NCBI GenBank assembly: GCA_963830545.1
Contig: CAWHMK010000001.1
Location: forward strand, 2,356,001 to 2,420,000
Reading direction: 5' to 3'
Length of the DNA: 64,000 nt
Origin: DATGJX01 sp963830545
Lineage (GTDB): Bacteria > Vulcanimicrobiota > Vulcanimicrobiia > Vulcanimicrobiales > Vulcanimicrobiaceae
The position numbers and the translations under genes are program-made. A model generated the notes under the pieces. That model was not told the DNA's origin. It saw only the letters and a program-made list of their open reading frames with translations, and searched no databases. This document shows positions 36,870 to 44,353 of this stretch, in pieces (positions within the stretch are counted from its first letter, which is position 1; every line of letters starts with the position of its first letter).

Positions 36870-37712
36870 TTAGGGAAACTTACGCTCGCGAACGTCGTCC
36901 GCAAACGCGCGCAGCGCTTCGGTAGCAACGCTTCCGACGTTCGCGTATTGCTTGGCGAAGCTGGGCGCGCTGGGATACATTCCAAGGACGTCGTGCAGCA
37001 CGAGTACTTGCGAATCGCAATGCGGGCCCGCGCCGATTCCGATCGTCGGTATCGTGAGCGTTTGCGTGAGTTCGCGTGCAACCTCGCTGTCGATCACTTC
37101 GAGAACGATTGCATACGCGCCGGCCTCTTCGACCGCTTTGGCGTCGGCGAGCAACCGCGCGCGATTGCTGCGAACTTTATAGCCGGGCCCCAAGCTCGCA
37201 GTTTGCGGCATCACGCCGATGTGGCCGACGACCGGAATGCCGGCGCCGTAAATTGCCCGGATGCGATGCGCGACCTCGGTGCCCCCTTCCATCTTGACCG
37301 AACACGCGCCGCCCTCTTTCACGAGCCGGATCGCGCTTCGGATTGCGTCTTCGTCGCTGACCTGATAAGAGCCGAACGGCATGTCGACCATGATGTGAGC
37401 GCGAGACGTGCCGCGGCAGACCGCCTGCGCGTGATGGATCATGTCGTCCAGCGTGACGGGCGTCGTTTCGTCGTAACCAAGGACGACGTTGCCCAAACTA
37501 TCGCCTACCAGAATGACGTCGATTCCGGCGCTCTCGGCAAATTCCGCGAAGGGCGCATCGTAGGCGGTAACGACGGGGAAAAGCGTCTTGCTCTTGCGGC
37601 GTTTGATTGCGCCCGCCGTGACGCGTCGCACCGAGGTCCCCTTTTCCGGAACGTACGGGCGTGCATCGCCGGCCTTGGACGCCGTGCGCCCGGGAGTCGT
37701 AACGGTGCTCAC
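36870..37712 (-). CDS. panB: 3-Methyl-2-oxobutanoate hydroxymethyltransferase
   Basis: The protein is 280 residues from the GTG at 37710-37712 (E. coli PanB 264). It has VVTAYDAPFAEFAESAGID, ILVGDSLGNVVLGYDET, VDMPFGSYQV, SVKMEGG, PVVGHIGVMPQ and IPTIGIGAGPHCDSQVLV, covering Mg and ketopantoate sites. It makes ketopantoate for pantothenate/CoA. The start overlaps the stop of the MFS gene (GTGA), so the two are coupled, which hints that the transporter moves a pathway-related metabolite. The first roughly 35 residues are a basic extension not needed for the family fold. Confidence 0.94.
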   Translation of the reverse strand: MSTVTTPGRTASKAGDARPYVPEKGTSVRRVTAGAIKRRKSKTLFPVVTAYDAPFAEFAESAGIDVILVGDSLGNVVLGYDETTPVTLDDMIHHAQAVCRGTSRAHIMVDMPFGSYQVSDEDAIRSAIRLVKEGGACSVKMEGGTEVAHRIRAIYGAGIPVVGHIGVMPQTASLGPGYKVRSNRARLLADAKAVEEAGAYAIVLEVIDSEVARELTQTLTIPTIGIGAGPHCDSQVLVLHDVLGMYPSAPSFAKQYANVGSVATEALRAFADDVRERKFP

Positions 37713-38947
37713 GTTTGGGCCTTCTGCGCGGCGGGCCGCACCCCCCGCGCGAGCGCAATCGCTGCCGCAGCCGGAACGATTCCCGCGAGCGAGAGCAGTG
37801 CCAGCGCATGCCACGCCGCGGGAATGCCTGCGCTTTGCATCAGCGTTTGAAATATCGCGGGAACGAAGACGCCGGCGAGCATTACCCACGTCAGTCCGAA
37901 GCCGAGCGCGCTTCCCGCGTGCTCCTCGCCGCCGACTTCCGCCATCGCAACGATGGCAACGCCGAACCAGCCTTCGGCCGAAAATCCCAGCAGCACAGCA
38001 ACGCCCGCAAGCGCGGCTGCAGGCATGGCGCCCACGTCCGCGACGGTAAAGGACGCAAACGCGCACAGCACGCAGGTGATCGCAAGCGGCAGAACCCGCT
38101 GTCCGTGAAAAAGCCGATCGCTCGCCCATCCCCATGCGGCGCGTCCTGCAGCCGCGGCGAATTGCGTGATGACGAATACCAGCGACGCGAAGCTCGCGCT
38201 CATGTGCGCCTGATGCACGAGCGTCCACGGAAAAAATCCCATCAGCGCAACCTGCGCGGCAAACAACACGATGCACGTAATCGTAATGAGCACGAGGCGC
38301 GGTTCGCGGCCGATTCGCATGATGTCGCGCATGAGCACTCCGGCTCGCACGGGTTTACCGTACAATGCCGGCGGTTCGCGATACAGCACCGCGCATCCGA
38401 GGGTGACGAGCAGAGCGATCGCCCCGGTCGTTGCAAGCGCGCCGCGATAGCCGAAATAGTCTGCAACGGTGGAAATCAGAATCGCGCCGGCGACGCCGCC
38501 CAGCGGCATGCCCATTTGCCGCACGCCCATTGCCAAGCCGCGTTCTTGCGGTTTGAAGAAGAACAGAACCGCGTGGCTGCCGACGGGATTCATCGCGGCG
38601 AAGCCCATTCCGTAGACGAGCAGCCACGCGACGAGCCAAGCGAACGAAGGAACCACTGATGCACACAGCAGCGCAACACCCATCAGGGAACCGGAGGCAA
38701 TGAGGACCGCTTTGTCCCCGAAGCGATCCGTCGCGGCGCCGCTGACCGCGTTCGTCAGAGCCGCGCCGAGAAGTAGAGCGGTGACGAGCAGCGAAATATG
38801 CGCGCCGTCTTGGGGAAACGCGCTTGCCGCATATGGAAGCAGCGTGCCGATTGCGACGACGATTAGCGACGAGGCGATCATCGACGTCGTGAACAGCGCT
38901 AGAATCTCATAGCGCGACTCCGTCGGATGCGCCGTATGCCGCAGCAC
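37709..38947 (-). CDS. MFS transporter coupled to panB
   Basis: The 412-residue protein has 12 predicted helices. Helix-2/3 loop ATDRFGDKAVLIASGSLMG is a motif-A-like element, and FKPQERGLAMGVRQMGMPLG is typical of the NNP/CP-like MFS branch. GTG start at 38947, 7 bp after a 29-codon ORF. It is translationally coupled to panB. The substrate cannot be told from sequence; a 2-keto acid, pantoate or a related organic acid would fit the operon. Confidence 0.88.
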   Translation of the reverse strand: MLRHTAHPTESRYEILALFTTSMIASSLIVVAIGTLLPYAASAFPQDGAHISLLVTALLLGAALTNAVSGAATDRFGDKAVLIASGSLMGVALLCASVVPSFAWLVAWLLVYGMGFAAMNPVGSHAVLFFFKPQERGLAMGVRQMGMPLGGVAGAILISTVADYFGYRGALATTGAIALLVTLGCAVLYREPPALYGKPVRAGVLMRDIMRIGREPRLVLITITCIVLFAAQVALMGFFPWTLVHQAHMSASFASLVFVITQFAAAAGRAAWGWASDRLFHGQRVLPLAITCVLCAFASFTVADVGAMPAAALAGVAVLLGFSAEGWFGVAIVAMAEVGGEEHAGSALGFGLTWVMLAGVFVPAIFQTLMQSAGIPAAWHALALLSLAGIVPAAAAIALARGVRPAAQKAQT

Positions 38948-38954
38948 TCGGGTG

Positions 38955-39044
38955 CTATTCTACGAGCGTCTTTTGATAGTCGGCGTGCGCTTTTTCGGCG
39001 TCGGTCAGCAGATCGGCACGTTCGTCGACGGTGACTTCGTACAT
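38955..39044 (-). CDS. 29-residue small ORF heading the MFS-panB operon
   Basis: The product begins MYEVTVDERADLLTDAEKAH and ends DYQKTLVE. It is acidic and amphipathic, with no match I recognise. It is supported by a consensus promoter 22 bp upstream, a GGGAG ribosome site about 8 bp before the ATG and tight linkage to the MFS start. It could be a true small protein or a translated leader that regulates the transporter. Confidence 0.5.
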   Translation of the reverse strand: MYEVTVDERADLLTDAEKAHADYQKTLVE

Positions 39045-39065
39045 ACAGACATCTCCCGGGGTCGT

Positions 39066-39095
39066 ATTATAATCTTCGATGACTCACGAGTACAA
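39066..39095 (-). promoter_or_regulatory. Sigma70-type promoter of the small ORF-MFS-panB operon
   Basis: On the minus strand, TTGTAC (39090-39095), an 18-bp spacer and a perfect TATAAT (39066-39071). The predicted transcript start is about 15 nt before the small ORF's ATG. Confidence 0.65.
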
Positions 39096-39130
39096 CGGGA
39101 TCACTCAATCGACCGCCCAAGCCGGCGAAT

Positions 39131-39637
39131 CTAATGCAGAATTGACACGGATGGCTGTCCGGTGGGCATGTCGTTCGTGGCCATCGGATCGAACAGCAGC
39201 CAAACCTTGCCGTACGTGTCGGTGATCGATGCGATGACTTTTTGCGCCTCCGCGGGCGATAGATCGGGAAGTACTGCATGGACCTTCGGGATCTCGTCCT
39301 TGTGGTAATGCCATAATGCTTGCTCTTGCGGCGTGAACGACTTGTACGTCGCGGGAGCGACGATCGTTTCTACTGCGACGAGCTGCGCGTTCGGCGCGTC
39401 GCTGTTGTAAATCTGGCACTCCGTCAGGCCGTTCGCGACGGCCTTGCACCAGTGGTGCGCGATTTCCATCGGATGTGCATCGCCGAAGTGTTTCTGCGCG
39501 TCGATGTGCAACGTCCAACCCTGTGTAGGAGCGTTTTGGGTCATCGTCGCCGCACCGAGTTGCGGAATCGAGCGCGAAACCAGCGTGCCGGCTGAGAACG
39601 CCACGCACAGTGCGACCGTAAGACCGAGTTTGCTCAT
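39131..39637 (-). CDS. Exported DUF1264 (OBAP-like) protein
   Basis: The protein is 168 residues from the ATG at 39637, which has a GGAGG eight bases upstream. An N-terminal signal or anchor (LGLTVALCVAFSAGTLVSRS) is followed by the DUF1264 core: WTLHIDAQKHFGDAHPMEIA, HHWCKAVANGLTECQIYNSD, ALWHYHKDEIPKVHAVLPDL. The family includes plant oil-body-associated proteins and is of unknown biochemical role. It is monocistronic, and its stop lies 36 bp before the next promoter. Confidence 0.83.
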   Translation of the reverse strand: MSKLGLTVALCVAFSAGTLVSRSIPQLGAATMTQNAPTQGWTLHIDAQKHFGDAHPMEIAHHWCKAVANGLTECQIYNSDAPNAQLVAVETIVAPATYKSFTPQEQALWHYHKDEIPKVHAVLPDLSPAEAQKVIASITDTYGKVWLLFDPMATNDMPTGQPSVSILH

Positions 39638-39902
39638 GTTGCGAACCTCCATAATGATAACTTACGTCATCATCTGAGGCAGTCCCTTAGGACGACGTTT
39701 TATTCTCAGGTTGCTCGGAGTTAGTCCAATCGAGCGGCATGCCGGTCTGCGAACCGTATTCGCACTCGCGGCCGAGTCGGCAACGCATGCCGGCAGCAGC
39801 CTAAGGAATTCCTTACGGCGTCTCCGCGGCGTCTTAACTCTCCGCGCCGTATACTCACCGCACGAACGGACTAGATGTAGACCATAAAAGGAGCATTTTT
39901 CC
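39638..39902. other. Divergent intergenic region with a perfect 14-bp palindrome
   Basis: No convincing gene. It holds TAAGGAATTCCTTA (39802-39815), a perfect palindrome; a TATACT (39850-39855) that could be a -10 for the plus-strand gene; and AAAGGAG just before its ATG. The open minus-strand frame here lacks a ribosome site and known similarity. Confidence 0.5.
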
Positions 39903-40457
39903 ATGTTGTTATTTCGTCAGTTCTCGTTCTTGGCGGCAGCGTTGCTGCTTTCGTCGGCGGCCGCGTTCGGACAGGTCGAGAGCACGCCGATTCCGCAGTC
40001 TCCGAAACCGAATTTCGCGCCCATGGCCTTCCTTACGGGGAATTGGCAGTGCAGCATCGTGAGCGCAAGGCGTCCCCGGCCGTATCACACGACATCTACC
40101 GCTCGAATGAGTTCGGACGGCTACTGGCTCGTGACGAGTACCACGACGCTGCCGGCGCCCTGGACCGGCCGAACACTGCACGGAGAAGACAAGATGACGT
40201 ACGACGCATCGACTTCGCGTTGGGTAGATATCTCCACTGACGACCAGGGCGGTTACGATATCAGCACGTCTTCCGGCTGGAGCGGTAACACGATCACGTG
40301 GAACGATATTACATATCCGAAAACGAACGCGACCGCAGTCAACTACCCAACGACGGTAACCAAGGTGAGCGCGACGAAGACGACCTCGAAGAACACGTTC
40401 AAAGAGCCCGGCGGACGCGTCGTCTCAGTCACGTCTACTTGTACGAAGAAGAGCTAG
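39903..40457 (+). CDS. Exported protein of unknown function (DUF1579-like)
   Basis: The 184-residue protein has a signal peptide (FLAAALLLSSAAAFGQVES) and the motif FLTGNWQCSIVS, resembling the GxW lipocalin-like start seen in DUF1579-type secreted proteins. The remainder is Thr/Ser-rich beta strand. AAAGGAG lies 9 bp before the ATG. It is convergent with pepA (7 bp). The family link is weak. Confidence 0.75.
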   Translation: MLLFRQFSFLAAALLLSSAAAFGQVESTPIPQSPKPNFAPMAFLTGNWQCSIVSARRPRPYHTTSTARMSSDGYWLVTSTTTLPAPWTGRTLHGEDKMTYDASTSRWVDISTDDQGGYDISTSSGWSGNTITWNDITYPKTNATAVNYPTTVTKVSATKTTSKNTFKEPGGRVVSVTSTCTKKS

Positions 40458-40464
40458 GCGCGGC

Positions 40465-41997
40465 CTAGACGCCTGCGGGCGCTTTCGGTGTGCCGTTCGC
40501 GTGAATGATCGGGGAGCCCGAGAGCTGCTCCACCAGTGACACGAACGCGCGCACCGGAGTGCCCGTCGGTCCTTTCGCCTGCCACGCGGACTCACTGTCC
40601 AAATACGCGGTCCCCGCGATGTCCAGATGCACCCAGGGCGTCTCGCCCGCAAACGCTTTGAGAAATGCAGCGGCAGTGAGCGTGCCCGCGGGACGGCCGC
40701 CCGTGTTCTTGAGATCGGCGATGTCGCTCTTCATCTGCGTCGTGTAGTCCTCGTAGAGCGGCATCTGCCAGTACCGTTCGCCGGTAGGTTCTGCGGCGTG
40801 CAAAAACTGCTTGACGAATTCGTCGTCGTTGCTGACCGCGGCGCTGGCGGCGTGGCCGAGAGCGATAACGCACGCACCGGTGAGCGTTGCGGTGTCGACG
40901 ATTTTGCTCGCGCCGAGTTTGTTGGCGTAACACAGCGCGTCGGCGAGAATGAGGCGTCCTTCCGCATCGGTGTTGATTACTTCTATCGTCTTGCCGTTCA
41001 TCGCGGTGAAGATGTCGCCGGGTTTCGTCGCTTTGCCGCCGGGCATGTTTTCCGTAGCAGGGACGATGCCGACGACGTTGAGTTTCGGCTTGAGCTTGCC
41101 GATCGCGGTCATAGCGGCGATGACGCCGGCGCCGCCGGACATGTCGTACTTCATCTCTTCCATGCGCTCGGCCGGTTTGATCGAAATACCGCCGGTGTCG
41201 AACGTGATCCCTTTGCCGACGAGTGCGAGCAATTCGTTGGAGCCCGGATCGCCATTGTATGTGAGCACGATGAACTTCGGCGGCTGCGCGCTGCCCTGCG
41301 CGACCGAAAGGAACGATCCCATGCGTTCGGCGCGGCAACGTTCCTCGTCGAGGACGTCGATCTGCAGCCCGCTTTCTTTTGCGGCTTTCACCGCTTCGTC
41401 CGCGAGATGCGTCGGCGTCATGTCGTTCGCCGGCGTGATGGCCAAACGGCGCGCCAAATTGACCGCGTCGCCCAGGATTTGACCGCGCTCGATACCTTTG
41501 CGCAGCGCCGCTTCATCGAATCCTTTCGCGAGAATCGTCACGTTCTCGGCTCCGCTGCGCTTCTCGGGATCCTTTTGATAGATCGACGTGTCGAACGCGC
41601 CGGCCGTCGCACCTTCGATGAGAAACGATGCACAGGCGGTCTCGTTTCCTTTGACTTGCGCGGGCAGCGCGAATGCAATGTTTCGCACGTTCTTGCGGCC
41701 CAACTGGCGAACGGCGCAGCCCGAGTAGCGCGCGAGCATCCACGGTTCGAATGCCGACGATTCTCCCAAACCGACGAGCAGAACCCGCCTGTACGGCTTG
41801 CCGTGCGCGTGGAGCAAGCTCGACTCGCAGAGTTTGCCTTTGATTTCACCCGATGAGACGATCTCGCCGATCGCGCCGTTCACTTCGGCGTCGGCCCACT
41901 TGGCGACGCCCTCGAGCGAACCGCCCGCGAACACAGGGAGTACCAGCGCCCCGATACCGTCCGCGGCGGACGCATCGGCAACGATACGAACTTGCAT
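40465..41997 (-). CDS. pepA: Leucyl aminopeptidase (M17)
   Basis: The protein is 510 residues from ATG at 41997, preceded by AAAGG. The C-terminal catalytic domain has both M17 metal blocks, VGKGITFDTGGISIKP and the signature NTDAEGRLILADAL, as well as YDMSGGAGVIAAM. It releases N-terminal residues from peptides in the cytoplasm. The N-terminal domain (MQVRIVADASAADGIGALV) is less conserved, as usual. It is divergent from purM with about 100 bp between. Confidence 0.94.
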   Translation of the reverse strand: MQVRIVADASAADGIGALVLPVFAGGSLEGVAKWADAEVNGAIGEIVSSGEIKGKLCESSLLHAHGKPYRRVLLVGLGESSAFEPWMLARYSGCAVRQLGRKNVRNIAFALPAQVKGNETACASFLIEGATAGAFDTSIYQKDPEKRSGAENVTILAKGFDEAALRKGIERGQILGDAVNLARRLAITPANDMTPTHLADEAVKAAKESGLQIDVLDEERCRAERMGSFLSVAQGSAQPPKFIVLTYNGDPGSNELLALVGKGITFDTGGISIKPAERMEEMKYDMSGGAGVIAAMTAIGKLKPKLNVVGIVPATENMPGGKATKPGDIFTAMNGKTIEVINTDAEGRLILADALCYANKLGASKIVDTATLTGACVIALGHAASAAVSNDDEFVKQFLHAAEPTGERYWQMPLYEDYTTQMKSDIADLKNTGGRPAGTLTAAAFLKAFAGETPWVHLDIAGTAYLDSESAWQAKGPTGTPVRAFVSLVEQLSGSPIIHANGTPKAPAGV

Positions 41998-42067
41998 GGT
42001 CAACCTTTCGATAGGGTGAAACGTAGGGCCGTAATGGCAGACCTGATGTTTTATCGCCCCGCGCTTT

Positions 42068-42084
42068 CCGGCCCTTTGGGCCGG
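42068..42084. repeat. Inverted repeat in the pepA-purM spacer
   Basis: CCGGCCC TTT GGGCCGG, a perfect 7-bp stem with a 3-nt loop, 14 bp before the purM ATG. No U-tract follows, so it is not a standard terminator. It would lie in the purM leader and may mask its ribosome site. Confidence 0.5.
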
Positions 42085-42098
42085 CCTGCAAGCCGCGC

Positions 42099-43133
42099 AT
42101 GAGCGACGATGCGTACGCTGCCGCCGGCGTCGACATCGCTGCCGGCAATGAGGCGGTGGCACGGTACAAGGACGTCACTCAAGCATGGCGCCACCCGCTT
42201 CAAGTCGAGGCCATAGGCGGTTTCGGCGGTCTTTTTCGGTTGCCCGGCGATGAAGCCCGGGCGCTGGTCGCATCTGCCGACGGTGTCGGAACCAAGATTC
42301 TCATCGCGGCGCGGATGCGCCGCTACGATTCCGTGGGCGCGGACCTGGTGAACCATTGCGTGAACGACATCCTCGTCGTCAACGCGACGCCGCTCTTCTT
42401 TTTGGATTATCTGGCGGTCGGCAAACTCGACCCGGCGGTTGCGGCAGACGTCGTGCGCGGCTGCTTCGAAGCGTGCCGCGCCAACGAGTGCGCGCTGCTC
42501 GGGGGCGAAACCGCGGAAATGCCCGGGCTCTACGCGCCCGGTGACTTCGATCTCGCCGGGACGATCGTCGGCATCGTGGAGACGAAAAACGTTCCCGATC
42601 CCAAACGCGTCCAACCGGGAGACGCGATCGTCGGATTGCCCTCGGTGGGACTGCACACCAACGGCTATACGCTCGCGCGCAAATTGATTCCGGAAGAAGA
42701 ATACAGCGCGCCGTTCGAGGCAGGTACATACGGCGACGCGTTGCTCGCGCCGCATCCCTCCTATTACAAGGAGGTACGCTCGATTCAACAGGTCGCCGAA
42801 GTGAAAGTGATGTCGCACATTACCGGCGGCGGTCTGCTCGAAAACGTGCCGAGAACGCTGCCTCCGGGCGTGAAGGCCATCTTCGAACAATCCCGATGGG
42901 AGATTCCGCCGCTGTTTTCGGAATTGTGCCGCCGCGGCAATTTGCAGCACGAGGAGAAGTACCGTACGTTCAACATGGGCGTCGGCTACACGCTGGTCGT
43001 GCCGATGCTCGACGCCGCGAAAGCGCTGCAGGCGGCGCCCGGCGCAAAAATCGTCGGTTGGATCGAAGCGCGAGGGCAAAGCGATCCGCAGGTCGTCGTG
43101 CATCCCGCGCGCGTTTCAGCCGGCTCCGCGTAA
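42099..43133 (+). CDS. purM: Phosphoribosylformylglycinamidine cyclo-ligase (AIR synthetase)
   Basis: The 344-residue protein has YAAAGVDIAAGNEAV, ASADGVGTKILIA, NDILVVNATPLFFLDYLAVG, LLGGETAEMPGLY, LPSVGLHTNGYTLAR and HITGGGLLENVPR, the standard ATP-binding blocks of PurM. It closes FGAM to AIR. The downstream GNAT-PurN gene starts 5 bp after the stop, so steps three and five are co-expressed. Confidence 0.96.
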   Translation: MSDDAYAAAGVDIAAGNEAVARYKDVTQAWRHPLQVEAIGGFGGLFRLPGDEARALVASADGVGTKILIAARMRRYDSVGADLVNHCVNDILVVNATPLFFLDYLAVGKLDPAVAADVVRGCFEACRANECALLGGETAEMPGLYAPGDFDLAGTIVGIVETKNVPDPKRVQPGDAIVGLPSVGLHTNGYTLARKLIPEEEYSAPFEAGTYGDALLAPHPSYYKEVRSIQQVAEVKVMSHITGGGLLENVPRTLPPGVKAIFEQSRWEIPPLFSELCRRGNLQHEEKYRTFNMGVGYTLVVPMLDAAKALQAAPGAKIVGWIEARGQSDPQVVVHPARVSAGSA

Positions 43134-43138
43134 CCCGG

Positions 43139-44275
43139 ATGGACGACATGGTGAACTTGCTCGTCGATCTGCAGCATGCGCAGTTCGGCGAAGAGTCGCT
43201 GGCGCGCGCGCTGCGAGGTATCGAGCGTGCCGGCTTTTGCGTGGAGCACGCGTCTGCCGGAAGTGACGAGACATTCCTGGCGTGGATCGACCAGGAATTC
43301 GGCGGAACGTGGAGCTCCGAAGCATTTGCGGGGGCGAGTGTCGTTGCGCGCGCGGGCGATCGTGTTGCGGGATTTGCAACGTACGATCCGCGAGGTTTGC
43401 GGTTTTCGTGGCTCCGCGGTTTGGGTTCGCAGGCCGGTACCGGCATTTTCGGACCCTTCGGAGTAGCGGCGGAATTTCGCGGGTCGCCCATCGGGCCGCA
43501 TCTGCTGGTCGCCGCGCTGGCCCGTTTGCGCGAACGCGGATATGCACGAGCGCTCATTCCGGCGGTGGGACATGCGAAGCTCGTGGACTATTACGTCAAA
43601 CACTCCGGCGCGCGCGCAGCGGAGCGTTTTGAAAAAACTCGCATGTTTGGACGCCGGTACCGCACGCTGGTGCTGGCTTCCGGAAACGGCACGAATTTTC
43701 AATCGGTCGTCGACGCTGCCGCGAGCGGGAAGCTTCCGCTCGATCTCGCGATGCTCGTAAGCAACAAGAGCACCGCGTATGCGCTCGAACGCGCCCGCAA
43801 CGCAAGCATCCCCGCGGTCGTGTTGCCGTGGGATCGCAATGCGCAGAGCCGCGCGCAGTACGACGCTTCGCTTTTCGACCTCGTAGAGAGCGAGCAGCCC
43901 GAGCTGCTGCTGCTGCTCGGGTGGATGCACGTGCTCGAAGATCGGTTCGTCGCGCACTTTGACCAAACGATGAACATCCATCCGGCTTTTCTGCCGCTGG
44001 ATGAGTGCAAGGACGAGGTGACGTTCCCGGACGGCACGGTTGCGCCGGCCTTTCGCGGCGCGCATGCGGTGCGCGACGCGCAGGCCTGGGGAAGCCGCTG
44101 GGTCGGCGCATCGTCGCACCTGGTGAGGCCGGAGGCGGATCGCGGACCGGTTTTGACGCGCAAGCCGCTTGCGCTTCAGGCCGGCGACGCGCCGGAAACG
44201 CTCATGGAACGCCTGCATGCTCTCGAGCACCGCGTCCTGGCCGGCGGCATCATGCGCTGGGTGTACGAACGTTGA
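43139..44275 (+). CDS. purN: GNAT acetyltransferase-like domain fused to phosphoribosylglycinamide formyltransferase
   Basis: One unbroken 378-residue frame. Residues 1 to about 170 look like a GNAT acyltransferase: strand-helix core with FGPFGVAAEFRGSPIGPHLL as the acetyl-CoA loop motif A and DYYVKHSGARAAERF near its end. Residues about 173-378 are PurN: YRTLVLASGNGTNFQSVVDA, LVSNKSTAYALERA, MNIHPAFLP (catalytic Asn and His, near 279-281) and EADRGPVL (catalytic Asp, near 334). PurN formylates GAR with 10-formyl-THF. ATG at 43139, 5 bp after purM. A fusion with GNAT is not usual; there is no stop or ribosome site at the junction. Confidence 0.85.
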   Translation: MDDMVNLLVDLQHAQFGEESLARALRGIERAGFCVEHASAGSDETFLAWIDQEFGGTWSSEAFAGASVVARAGDRVAGFATYDPRGLRFSWLRGLGSQAGTGIFGPFGVAAEFRGSPIGPHLLVAALARLRERGYARALIPAVGHAKLVDYYVKHSGARAAERFEKTRMFGRRYRTLVLASGNGTNFQSVVDAAASGKLPLDLAMLVSNKSTAYALERARNASIPAVVLPWDRNAQSRAQYDASLFDLVESEQPELLLLLGWMHVLEDRFVAHFDQTMNIHPAFLPLDECKDEVTFPDGTVAPAFRGAHAVRDAQAWGSRWVGASSHLVRPEADRGPVLTRKPLALQAGDAPETLMERLHALEHRVLAGGIMRWVYER

Positions 44276-44353
44276 CACACCCGCGACCGGCATGGGAATC
44301 CTACGGCCGGAAGCGAAGAAGCTCGAACCCTTCTCGCCGCGAGGTGCCCCCCG

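Noticed and set aside
39662..39904. 80-codon minus-strand frame in the spacer between the two exported-protein genes
   Set aside because: No ribosome site, Arg-rich composition typical of chance frames in GC-rich DNA, and it overlaps the likely promoter region.
42068..42084. Hairpin before purM as a purine riboswitch or terminator
   Set aside because: Only a 7-bp stem with a 3-nt loop, no T run and none of the conserved purine-riboswitch junction sequence.
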